Assembly (NCBI GenBank): GCA_025506515.1
Contig: CM046443.1
Span: 42,645,331-42,709,330 of the forward strand
Direction: 5' to 3'
DNA length: 64,000 bases
From: Flaveria trinervia
Taxonomy: Eukaryota > Streptophyta > Magnoliopsida > Asterales > Asteraceae
The notes under the pieces are model-generated. The model saw only the letters and a list, made by a program, of their open reading frames with translations. It was not told the origin of the DNA and searched no databases. Below are positions 54,761 through 64,000 of the stretch, in pieces (position 1 is the stretch's first letter; every line of letters begins with the position of its first letter). The position numbers and the translations under genes were made by a program.

Positions 54761-57596
54761 TGATTTGTCATGATAATAGCCTTTGAAGATGGAGATGGTA
54801 CTAAAAGGATTCCTTTGATTTTGGCTTAGTTTTCCTTTCAGTGGTTTAATCACAGGTACATCTATTTGTTAACTCTCCCCAACAGATGTTGAACCATCAT
54901 AACAGTTGTGTCTGATTGGTTGTAAAGCCTTCAGTTCAGCAGACACATCACTTGTTTTTGAATGCTTCCTGTGATACACCATGTCCTCCTTTTTGAAAGA
55001 CACAGACTTAGTCTGTGTTTTGATACTCCTTGAGGAATCTTTTCAGCTGTTTTATGATAAATCTTTTGTTTAGATTTTTATGAAGACTTTGGTTTATCAG
55101 GTTGAGATGTTTATGGCACAAACTTGGTTTCAAATTCATCTTTCATTTTATTAATTTTATTTAATGTTTTATCTTTGTTAAATTTGTACCAACATTCATC
55201 AGTGAGATGATTGAATAGACGACATATTTCACATGGCTTTTTCTTCATCTTTGTTGATCAGAGATGCTGAAGAAGATGAAACTACTGAAGGGTGTTCTTC
55301 AGTACTTTCTTCCACTCAGTACTTATGTGAAGTACTAAAGGATTTGTAACAACTGAAGACTTGCTCTTCAAAGTTTTCTATCAGTACATTTGGATTTCCT
55401 GATAGACTCTTCAGCAGTTATCAAACCTTGCTTGGTTCCATTGGTTTGAAATGTTCTTCAGGTGTTGTTACTTGCTCTTTAGTACTTTGAGTACTTGTGA
55501 GACAACACCTGAAGTGCTCAGCTTTTCTTTGATCATGTGTTCATCAGCAGTAAGACCATCAACAGATTGATTAGCTGAGGTATATTACTGACTTCATCCT
55601 TTGATTTACATTCTCTTGAGGAGACACATGATGATGTGGTTTGGGAATGATTTCACCTTTAGATTTACTTCTGTCTTGGGAGTAAAATCTATAGGAGGTT
55701 CAGTGTGATTATATCCAATCCAAACTTCACATTTGAAGCAGTTGCTTACTAAGAAGCATTTCAAACCCCTTGCAAGATGTTACTGTACCCAGAGTTCACA
55801 CTCCACTTGAGTAGCTGCAAGTGTTTCTTTGAGACTCTTGTGATTTCTTAAATGACCTCTACCTTAGCCTTTTCATCAGTGATTTGGCATTTAATTTGAA
55901 TCTCATCATCTTTTTCTTTTAAAACAGACTCAAACTCAGCTTATCTTTTGGAAATCACTTTCTCTAGGTCAAGATTTTGATTAATTAAAGCTGCATTTGC
56001 TTCTCTAATTGAGGCAAAAGCAGCTATGCATGACTCAGAACGCAACTTGGCCTTAGCCTCAGAAGATACTTGTGGTACCTGTGATGATGAAGCATTTGAG
56101 CTTGAATCACAGTAGACTCCAGGGCCATAAGAGCAAGATTTCCAAAAGGACTTCACCACCATGTTGACCAGCACCAGAAAAATTTGTTTAGAATAACCAG
56201 AAAGATCATCTGGTAAACTACTCCAGTCAACAAAACCCAGAGTGAAAAGCTTTGATGTGATTGAGATTGAGATTGAGATTGTTGACTTGATTGAGATGGT
56301 GGAGGCTCAGGTAGGGCATGTGATTGTTGAGCTACAGGTACAGGAACCTGATTGGACTGTGGCATGTAAAAACAGGGATAAGGATATGGCATTTGACCTT
56401 GAGGAACAAAATATGCAGGAGATGATTGATTTTGTGAATGATGACCAGAACTGGTAGAATGTTGCCCTTTGTTTTGTGAATTATTACTTGGAAAGGTCAC
56501 AAAGGGTGCAGAAGAGTTCGATCCAGATGATCTACACTCTCTTGCAAAATGTCCAAGTTTATGGCACTTGTGACACCTTAACTTGCTCTTGTCAAAACCA
56601 ACTTTGGTTTTTCCAGAGAGACCAAGGAATTTTCTACCTGTCCTTTTGTAAAATTTTTGAGATCTGATATTAACTAATGCCATTTGGCTCAAATATCCAT
56701 CTCTTCCAAATCATCATCAGCAATTCCTTTCAAATCATCCATCAAAAAGCACATATTGTCATTATTACATCCTGAATTACAATCAATACCAGCAAAAGCA
56801 TGATCTCCACTGTTTGAAGAGAAATCAATATGCTCATCATAGGAACTTTCTGATGTAGCATATTCTGACACATGACCAACCAAAGCAGTATTCCCTGGTA
56901 CAAATCATCAGTGAGCTTCCCAGATGAAGTCAGTTTTCTTTCTGTTCTATCTCTCTTTCAAATGTTAGCAGTTTCCCGTGAAGTTGGGTGAGAGATAGAT
57001 TATCTAGATTTGCACTGGAGCGTAGGACAATAGTATATGTGTCCCATCTCTCAGGCAGGGATCTGAGAAATCTGTTGTTCATCTGACTGTTTGTATATCA
57101 TGTTTAACAATTTTCAACTCAGATATCAAACAGGAGAATCGCTCAAATTATTGAGTCAGTGACTCACCCATTCTAGGAGAGAATGCCTCATATTGCTGGC
57201 CAAGGATTTCTCTATTGTTTGCTAAGACCTCATCAGTTCCTCCAAATTGTTCTTTCAGAGCAACTCAGAGGTCATGAGCAGATTCATGATGCATAAGTCC
57301 AGAATAGATTTCATTAGGCAGTGCCATGGCCAGAATTCCATGGGCTTTAGTATCAATTCAAACAGTTTCAGATCTTCATCTGAATATTGCTCTTTCTTCT
57401 TCGGAATCATTTCATTGTTTCCGGATTACTCACCATAGGCTTATATGGTCCATGAACCACAGATTTCCAACAACATGAACTATTAACAGACAGGTGATGG
57501 AGCATTCGTCGTTGCCATATGTTGTACTCACTCCTAACAAGCATCGAAGGCTTTGTTGAGGAGCCAGTATGTGAGATCATTGATTGATGCAGCCAT
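54761..57596 (-). pseudogene. gag: Element H gag with two intact zinc knuckles
   Basis: ATG at 57596 (MAASINDLTYWLLNKAFDAC, stop soon after). Capsid pieces follow in several frames, then an acidic segment 56689-56883 (DDDLEEMDI). First knuckle CHKCHKLGHFAREC at 56534-56575 inside 56153-56692, then a Gln/Ser/Pro-rich tail. The coiled-coil part is at 55941-56174 and downstream. The second knuckle CEICRLFNHLTDEC is at 55192-55233. Between coiled coil and second knuckle (55260-55560) the DNA is dense in CTGAAG/CTTCAG words. Same plan as C. Confidence 0.83.
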
Positions 57597-57807
57597 TTTC
57601 ACCAATTCAAACAGGTTCAATAGAGTTTAAGAGATCTAACTCAAGAACTAAACACACAGTTTGAAACAAGAAGAATCTCAAATTGATTCACAGGAAGCAA
57701 CAGAAAACAAACTCTATAACCATTTTTTGCAAATTTGCTAATTCGATCAAACTAAGATATCAAAAAGAGAGTTTCAATGATCAATTGTTAAATCGATCAA
57801 TGATTAA

Positions 57808-57821
57808 CAGCTCTAATACCA
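57808..57821 (-). promoter_or_regulatory. Element H primer binding site
   Basis: The minus strand reads TGGTATTAGAGCTG, initiator tRNA-Met type with one C-to-T change, two bases from the LTR end. Confidence 0.82.
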
Positions 57822-57823
57822 TT

Positions 57824-58458
57824 TGAAAGGATCGAGATCTAGTTTGATCAATTAGATTAGGATTTGCAGCGGAATAGCACACGAATTAGATGAAATTCTA
57901 GCAAGAATAATATGAATATTCAATTAAAGAGTAACAGTTATAGAGAGAGATTTTTCTGCAAAAAGAATGTTTTCATTCATGCACAAACTTCCCATGGGGG
58001 AAGTTAGGTCAACATTCCTTTTATAAGGAATGTGACATCAGCTGACGTCACTTGATATTGACATCTAACTAATTTATACAAACAACTGAAAGTAAACTAA
58101 ACTACTAAAGATGTCCACAACAACTGAGGATACCTTCACTAAAAGCTAAGTATAAACTAACATTACAACTACTGAAGTTATAACATCTGAAGTATAAGAA
58201 CTTCAGATGTTTTACACATAACATAAACTACTGTTACAAACTACTGAATATAAACCATCACCACTACTAAAGAGAACTACTTCAGCTGTTGTGACAACTT
58301 CTGAGACTTTGTCTTCAACTTTGTCTTCACAGTTGTCTTTAGACTTTGTCTTCAGCATTTTTCTTTAGACTTTGTCTTCAACGTTTTCTTAGCCTTTGTC
58401 TTCAGACTTTGTCTTCAGACTTTGTCTTCAGACTTTGTCTTCACCATATTCAAGGGCT
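57824..58458 (-). repeat. Element H 5' LTR, truncated in U3
   Basis: The plus strand starts TGAAAGGATCGAGATC and follows 46542-47060 closely (for example CAGCGGAATAGCACACGAA against CAGTGAAATAGCACATGAA). TGACGTCA is at 58043-58050. It runs into only three GTCTTCAGACTTT units (58398-58436), after which the sequence leaves the LTR. The CTTCT at 58459-58463 matches the left flank of H. Confidence 0.8.
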
Positions 58459-58463
58459 CTTCT

Positions 58464-59177
58464 TTAGATCCTTTGAGCTTTATCAGGATGGACTTTGTTG
58501 CAGCCTCCAGCTCCTCGAAGTTTCCTTCGCATGTTTCTCTTGGGAGCTGATACAATCTGTTGAGCCTGCTATCAATCAGTCGAGCCTGCTGAGAAATCTG
58601 CTGAGATTGTGTCGCAGTAAGATCTCTACTTAAGAATCTATAACATTTTTCTTGTCATTGCCTCTAACAACGTTCACCATAACGTTTTTCAGTGCTGACC
58701 GCTGTTTCCTCTACCCCAAAGGAGTTAGAGGTACTCCAGATGTATATGGATAAGGATGATGGTGCAGCTGGATGGCTAGTGGTGGGTGGGGTGCAGTGGT
58801 GAGATTGTGGGTATAAGATAAAGGTGGTGGTGTGTGGTGGGTTAGTGGGTGAGGGGATTGGGTGTGGTGTAGTGGTGGAGGTGGATGGGTGTGGTAGTAA
58901 TGGTGTAGGTGGAGTGGTGGTAGGGTGTATAGGGGTGGTTAGATGTCAGTCGTCTCTTCTTTTTTCTTCATTGTCGTGGGGCTTGAGCCATCCTTTTCTT
59001 CCTTGATCCTTTCGAGGGGATTCTCCCCTTGGAACCGTTGTGCTGATCGGGAGCAAAGGTAGGATCCGTGTCATTCTCTCCCAATCTGCCAGGGCGTTCA
59101 CCAACATCCCTAGCCCTCGCTCTTGGCAGCACCTTTCCTTCTGCTAACAGTCCGAGTGACGGGCTCCTCATTAGTAT
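58464..59177 (-). pseudogene. Element G upstream coding remnant and GT-rich tract
   Basis: On the minus strand, an open stretch at about 58660-58465 reads as a Gln/Arg/Leu/Glu-rich helix (ATQSQQISQQARLIDSRLNR, then EELEAATKSILIKLKG) and would end at a stop where G resumes beyond H. 58750-58940 is low complexity: GGTGG/GTGTGG on the plus strand, Pro/His-rich if translated on the minus. 58968-59171 is a 67-codon basic frame (SKGRIPSKGSRKKRMAQAP). I recognise no family. Attribution to G rests on position and the CTTCT duplication. Confidence 0.45.
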
Positions 59178-60065
59178 TGACAGGATCAGTGATCACAAGT
59201 TTGATGTATCAGAATATAAAAGCGGAATACACACACGAATTAGACAAATTGTAGCAAGCAAACATATATGTAAGCGTTAAGATCGCATACGGTTATAGGG
59301 AGAGAATATGATTTCTGATTTCTAGGAATGTTTATAGATTAGAATATTTCTAATCGAATCAATCATCATTCCATTCAATTGCTCATATCGCTCAATGATT
59401 ACAATGGTTGTCACTCCTTATATAGAGTGCAACAGTCACTGCTGTTATCACGGAAAGTGACAACTGGCAGATCCAATACAGAAATAACTAAATCTTAACA
59501 AACTACTGAAATGTTCACAACTACTGAGAACATATCAGCAGTTAAGTACAAAATATAAAACTACTGAAACTACAACGACTGAAGAACAAGCTCTTCAGTC
59601 GTTTTACAAAACTACTGAAACATAAAACATAAAACTACTGATATCACAACTACTGAAGAAGTACTCTTCAGCAGTTGTGACAAACTACTGAGGCTTCAGT
59701 ACTTGATCTTCAGACTTTGACCTTCAGGCGTTTCATCAGCTGATGACTTCAGTAGATATCATCAGCTGATGTCTTCAGTCTTTGTCTTCAGACTTTGTAC
59801 ATCAGTTGTTGATCTTCAGCACTTGTGAACTCTTCAGCTGTTGTACTTCAGTACTTTGGTCTTTCAGCTTCAGCACTTGTGTTCTTCAGCTGTTGTACTT
59901 CAGCACTTTGGTTCTTCAGCAGTTAAGGTCTTCAGCACTTGATCTTCAGCTGTTGAAGTCTTCAGCACTTGTCAAACTACTGATGAGGCTTTCAGCAGTT
60001 GTTGTGATACCGTGTGGGACTTAGAGGTTTTCTGATCTTGGCTCATTGGTTCTTTTGGTCCAACA
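59178..60065 (-). repeat. Element I 3' LTR (888 bp)
   Basis: The minus strand starts TGTTGGACCAAAAGAACC at 60065, identical to C, and ends GATCACTGATCCTGTCA at 59178. U3 has the same CAGCTGAAG and AAGTGCTGAAG blocks (59800-60000). TATATAAGG (minus strand; plus-strand CCTTATATA, 59416-59424) is the TATA box. The hairpin found upstream of the TATA box in C is not conserved here. Confidence 0.92.
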
Positions 60066-60077
60066 AACTCCCCCTGA
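60066..60077 (-). promoter_or_regulatory. Element I polypurine tract
   Basis: Plus-strand AACTCCCCCTGA, minus-strand TCAGGGGGAGTT, directly before the LTR start. Confidence 0.87.
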
Positions 60078-60105
60078 ACCAATGCAGCCAAAACCTCTAA
60101 CTTAT

Positions 60106-63100
60106 TTATAACTCCCACTTATTGATGGCAAAAATGTTGGTCTTTTCCTTCTTGATCAGTAGAGAAGATGACCCATGTACGCTCCGGCCTGGGAAGAACC
60201 TCAAATATTTGTTTGGCAGAGTATGAATGGGAACTCTGTTTTGGGGAACTGGACACAGAGTTGTTATCCCATTCATGAGATTCACTTCCCCATAATGAGT
60301 CTGTATCTCACGAACATAGGCCTCAAGGAGAACTTGTTCCTCTTGAGAGAGTTCTTCAGCTCCTCCTTCGAAGAAGAACTCTGGACCATAGTACTCTGAT
60401 AAGTACTTCATGGTCCTGCCATTTTTCAGCTCCACCGTAGTTACCTCCCTGTATACAAATTCATCAGATGGTTGCCTTCAAGGAGTAACTGGAGCTCATT
60501 CTTTTGGATGTCTTCAAGCTTTTTGTATAACAACCCCTTCTTAATCATCTTGTTTTCTAGTAAGGCTTGAGGTGTCTTCTTTGCTTGGTGAGCTTTCTTG
60601 AATTCATCAATGATTTCCCAAGGTGAGACTACAACGGCCAACATGATGGTAGATTCTATTGTTTTTCGTACTTGGCCGTTGTATCTGTGTGGGATAGTTC
60701 TTTTATGGATTCTAGAACTCACCCTGGGGTCTGGCCATACTCTCACTCTCTCCTTCTGATACTGAAAGGTGTGTCTGAGAGTGTACAGCCTTTGAGCATG
60801 CCCTTTCATGGCTTGAATAGATGATGACTGAGGAAATTCCTTGTCAACCATCTTCAACATTTGCTCATCGTGCTGTTTCTGCTGTTCTCTTCTTCTATCT
60901 TGACTCTGACCATTTCCCTTTGAGAGTCAGGTGTGATCATGGATTGACTCTGGGGTTTTGGTAGCTTCAACAGCAGAGAGTGGCAGACTATCATCTTCAT
61001 CCTCTTCTTCTACTTCTTCTTCCATCCTCAGCACCCTTCTCCTTCTACTGGGTACATCACTGGATGATGGTTGGGTTGGTGAAGGGATTGGTTTTGAAGA
61101 GAGAGGATGTTTGGATTTTGGCTTAGAGGTTGGTTGGGAGATTTGAGGGATAGGATCTTTTGAGTGGGTGGAAGGGAAGGTTGATCTAGCATCCTGTAGT
61201 TAATTTTGCTTTTGTAAGTTTAGCCATCTCTAACCTTTTGCCAGCCCCAGCCTCATCAAGGCTTCCACAATGATCCCTTTGTTGAATTGCTCAGACAGAC
61301 AGATTCTGGTGGCTATAGCCAGAATGCTGTCCCTGACCATGCGCGGATCTCCATTAATGATCTTCCCAGTATTTTGCAATAAAGCGGATCATTATTTCCA
61401 ACCTCTCTTTCTCAAGAGCATCGTACCCTGCCCATCGGGTTTGTATCTCTTGTACCTCTAACCTTCTGATCTCACTGTCCAGTGTGGCTGTGTCAAACCC
61501 CTGCCTGAATAGTTGTTCAATTATTTTATCCATGGAGCGGCTGTGTGTGGTGTCAGCTTCTTTGACCAGCTCCTCCAAGGATTTTTCTTCAGCAGTATGA
61601 TCATCAGCACTTCTCTTTCGCTTGTACGTGAGCAAGGTTGCTTTTCCTGTTCCTCCTCTTCCTCAGATCTTTTCCTCTTCTGTCTTTCACTGCAGTACTC
61701 TCCCCCTTTTTGGTTGCATTGGAGGAAGGGGTTGAGTACCGCAGAAAGAGTCTTGTGGACAGCAGCATCAACCAGGGCTGTAATGTTGAGGAAAGCCTCT
61801 CATCAAGGGCTTTGATCACTATATCAGTGATTATGGGGGTGATGAGAGGGAGGGAATTTTGGAGTATAGCACCTATTTGCTCAGGAGGGTTCTGTTCCTG
61901 AGAAGTAGGGCCTGAAGCAGAGGCGTGTGGTGATTTTGGGGTGGCTCTGTGTTTGGGAAACCTTCAAGGGAAGGTGCCATCTGTGGGTGTATGAGGGTGG
62001 CAGATGGACTTGCATCCTGAGACATCTTGGCCAGCAGCTCTTTGAGTCTGCTAACCTCATCCTCTAGAATGGTGTTTTGAGCACTACATCGAAGAAGAAG
62101 CTCAGGTCATCATCAGTTGATACTGAATCACCTGACCTCCTGCTTAGAGCAGGATGAACATGCACTGGGTGTAGACCAGTTGGTGCATGTGCCCCTTGTG
62201 CTTGGTACTGGGGACTTCCAGCCTCAGGACAATGTCCATCATCAGCTGTTGCCTCTAGGGAGGTCTTAGCAATGTTACCAGCCTCACTCTGGTCATGTGC
62301 TGAGTCAGAGGAGGTGGCAGCCTCACTAGATATTCTAAGCTCCTTCTCTACACCAGGAGATAGAATTGGGAAACCCCTGTGCTGTGGGTTCTCAAGTGCA
62401 CTGTGTTCCTCCCCCTCAATTGTAGAGGTATTCCCAGTTGGAAGTGGTTTCTGGGGAGGGGGTGAGGAGTGCAATTGAGTCAGCACTTGAGCAACTATTA
62501 AAGTTGGGCTGTGAGGGGCGGTTGTTTGGGGTACAGGGGTAGAAGCAGTGTGCACCTGGGGTGGATGGTGCTCTTCAATGGCAATCTCCTCAAGTGAGGA
62601 AGATCCCAGATAAGTAGGTGCCCCTTGGGTTGCTGCAGGCTCCTGTTGAGAGGAGCCTGAGCGGCTGTGCTGGAGGAGTCATGGTATCCACTAGGGGTTT
62701 GGACTAGTGGATATATCCTGCGTTTGTTGTGCAGGAGCATCCTCAGGGGACTCAATTCCCTGAGTAGCCATTTTGGGTTTCTTTTTGGTGGGTTTGGTGG
62801 GGACATTGGATTTGGAGGTGGTGGCTGTGGTTCCAGCTGCGTGGGTTTTCGCAGCTTGGCAGCCAGTTGAGTGTCCGGTCGGAGTTGTGCCGGGAGTATA
62901 CTTCTGGCAAAACAGCCGTAGCAGGGACTCCCAAGCCAACAAGTCCCTCAGCATTAAGCTGGTCTATTATAATGGCCATTATGAACCGTGGATAGAGTAT
63001 CCAACGGTTGGCAGTTAGTTTTTGAGCCATATCTTTGAGCTCTGAAAATATTAATTCTGAAAAGTTCAGTGGTTGTTGCTCAAGGATAGAATACAATACC

Positions 63101-63576
63101 TGCTGCCATTTGGTGGACATTTGATCCCAAGACGATGTCTTAGGGGCCAAACATACATTGACCATATGAAAGATCAGGCGCTCAGCGTCATTAAAGTTTT
63201 TCTTCATGATGGTGTGGCACTGAGATCACCTTGATATCCATGCTGAGCAAATGATAGATCTATGGTGCCCTTCGGATATCCAGCAGGAGGGTAGCATCAC
63301 TCAGTTGAAGAATTTTACGGATTGTTGCAGGAGTAATCACTACTTCTTTGTTGTTGACGACGACCGGAGGGATTGTGTGTTGCTCTCCTCAGTAGTAACA
63401 TAACGTTCATCCAAAATTGGTTCAAGGATTCGGCATGTAAAACGGGGTTCAGAAGGAATGCCTTGTTGTATGGGGACTGAACCATAAGATCGATAGCAGT
63501 ATCGAACTTAGTCCAGATCGGCTTTTGTGAGGTAGGCAACACAGTTGTGTCGCGGTTTAATTTGCATAGACGCCAT
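60106..63576 (-). pseudogene. Element I 3' ORF, about 1,150 codons (frameshifted, function unknown)
   Basis: ATG at 63576 (MASMQIKPRHNCVAYLTK). The frame shifts within 100 bp and resumes in 62752-63207 (LIFHMVNVCLAPKTSSWDQM, ILEQQPLNFSELIFSELKDM). Then Pro/Lys/Thr-rich pieces (62498-62954), 62064-62555, the charged helix 61354-61635 (KIIEQLFRQGFDTATLDSE), 60441-60860 (VRVWPDPRVSSRIHKRTIPH, VVSPWEIIDEFKKAHQ) and 60106-60435 (TLCPVPQNRVPIHTLPNK), ending INKWEL. The C-terminal two pieces are almost undamaged and give the best view of this domain. No membrane span. Confidence 0.75.
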
Positions 63577-63641
63577 GGAAATTTTTTGGAGAGGAACGTT
63601 AGGTTTGAAGAAGATGAAGCATGGAGAGCTCAGGTTAAGGG

Positions 63642-63649
63642 TATTTATA
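63642..63649 (-). promoter_or_regulatory. TATA box of putative internal promoter, element I
   Basis: Plus-strand TATTTATA, minus-strand CCGTACCCTATAAATACCC, the same wording as C (CCGTACCCTATAAATATCCC). It lies about 70 bp before ATG 63576, with a CT-rich leader between. Confidence 0.52.
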
Positions 63650-64000
63650 GGGTACGGGTGAGGAAACGACTGAAGGATGTGGTGTTAGTCATCAGTAGTT
63701 TTAAACGACCGTTGACATGGTATTATCCTTTCAGACGTTGAAACAGCTGAAGTCGCGGTGTTAGGCATCAGTAGTTTAGAAAACTACTGAAGACCGTGGT
63801 TTTGACTTCAGGTGATTGAAACAACTGAGGACATGGTGTTTGTCATCAGTAGTTATGAAACTACTGAAGACAGTGGTTTTGTCATCAGCTGTTGTAAACA
63901 ACTGAAGACTGGTATTGGTCATCAGTAGTTATAAAACTGCTGAAGACGTGGTTTTGCTTCAGTTGTTTAAAATGAAACAGCAGTGGTACAAACGACTGAA
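63650..64000 (-). repeat. Element I spacer: hairpin-unit array (to window end)
   Basis: Tandem units of about 38 bp with facing CAGTAGTT and AACTACTG arms, for example at 63750-63790 and 63845-63870, alternating with CATCAGCTGTTG/CAACTGAAG units. Same array as 20098-20390 in C, in reverse orientation. No gene. Confidence 0.78.

Larger units (their letters stand above)
46542..58458 (-). mobile_element. Element H: antisense copia with 3' ORF, C-like family
   Basis: Minus-strand order: 5' LTR (57824-58458, truncated), primer binding site (57808-57821), gag (ATG 57596), two zinc knuckles, protease, integrase, RT, RNase H (stop 51394-51396), hairpin-repeat spacer, TATA box (50863-50870), 3' ORF (ATG 50806), 3' LTR (46542-about 47467). 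Gene order and much sequence match C, but the LTRs have diverged. CTTCT flanks both ends. The polypurine tract and LTR start are lost at the 3' end. Confidence 0.9.
44278..59177 (-). mobile_element. Element G: antisense LTR element with A-type LTR, interrupted by H, cut by I
   Basis: Minus-strand 3' LTR 44278-45133, polypurine tract 45134-45144, 3' coding region to 46541, then element H (46542-58458), then further G sequence 58464-59177 up to element I. CTTCT is found on both sides of H (46537-46541, 58459-58463), consistent with H inserted in G. The 5' part, with gag and pol if any, would be right of the window. Its LTR is of the A type, although A has no 3' ORF. Confidence 0.78.
59178..64000 (-). 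mobile_element. Element I: antisense C-family copia, continues past window
   Basis: Minus-strand 3' LTR (59178-60065), polypurine tract, 3' ORF (63576 down to 60106), TATA box (63642-63649) and hairpin spacer to the window end. Pol and gag must lie to the right. Closely related to C: same LTR ends (TGTTGG; the other end reads CCTGTCA instead of CCTAACA), same 3' ORF start. The left flank ends AGTAT (59173-59177), the expected duplication. Confidence 0.9.

Noticed and set aside
58441..58457. Alternative LTR start TGAATATGG (minus strand) for H with duplication AGGGC
   Set aside because: AGGGC does not occur at the left flank, while CTTCT does on both sides.
58824..59006. 60-codon Gly/Val-rich plus-strand frame
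   Set aside because: Low-complexity translation of the GGTGG tract, without any recognisable domain.
1..64000. Host genes, tRNA or rRNA genes between the elements
   Set aside because: Every stretch could be assigned to a copia LTR, internal domain, spacer or 3' ORF, except the weakly assigned 58464-59177.

Overview
The window looks like plant nuclear DNA, most likely from a eudicot with a retrotransposon-rich genome. I recognise no host gene, tRNA, rRNA, CRISPR array or bacterial gene in it. Essentially all 64 kb is Ty1/copia LTR-retrotransposon sequence, mostly decayed and inserted element into element. The plant call rests on copia-order pol (protease, integrase, YVDD reverse transcriptase, RNase H), initiator-tRNA-Met type primer binding sites, AGGGGGAGTT polypurine tracts and 5-bp target duplications. 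From memory and unverified, the open frame downstream of pol resembles ORFs following pol in copia elements of Asteraceae, so an asterid is a guess.

Layout by element (letters are mine): A (+) 1-4728, 3' part only, intact 3' LTR. B (-) 4729-12455 plus 24923-27798, split by C, with its 5' LTR at 27140-27798. C (+) 12456-24922, the only element complete in the window, with two LTRs of about 890 bp and a 5-bp target duplication. E (+) 27799-29100, an internal fragment carrying a solo LTR at 27925-28732. D (+) about 29101-40803, same family as B, both LTRs truncated. An antisense LTR remnant of the B/D family at 40804-41283. F (+) 41284-44277, an older copia cut at the RT active site by G. G (-) 44278-46541 plus 58464-59177, with an A-type LTR, split by H. 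H (-) 46542-58458, a relative of C. I (-) 59178 past 64000, same family as C.

Three LTR families are present: A/G, B/D/E and C/H/I. Elements B, C, D, H and I carry, beyond pol, a spacer and then a long 3' open frame in sense orientation. The spacer ends in a TATA-like box 64-111 bp before the 3' frame's ATG where that ATG survives (C, D, H, I; B has lost it). The spacer holds the same short palindromic motifs that fill the LTR U3 of its own family: CTTCCGAAG-like in B/D, CTTCAGTAGTT/AACTACTGAAG in C/H/I. I read this as a candidate internal promoter for the 3' frame, and it is the most interesting signal in the window.

No element can encode a full polyprotein as written. Frameshifts and stops are everywhere, and catalytic residues are replaced in B, D and F. 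C is the youngest element whose age can be read: 13 substitutions and 5 one-base indels between its LTRs by hand alignment, about 1.5% divergence. Boundaries were read by eye, and domain edges inside decayed coding regions are approximate.
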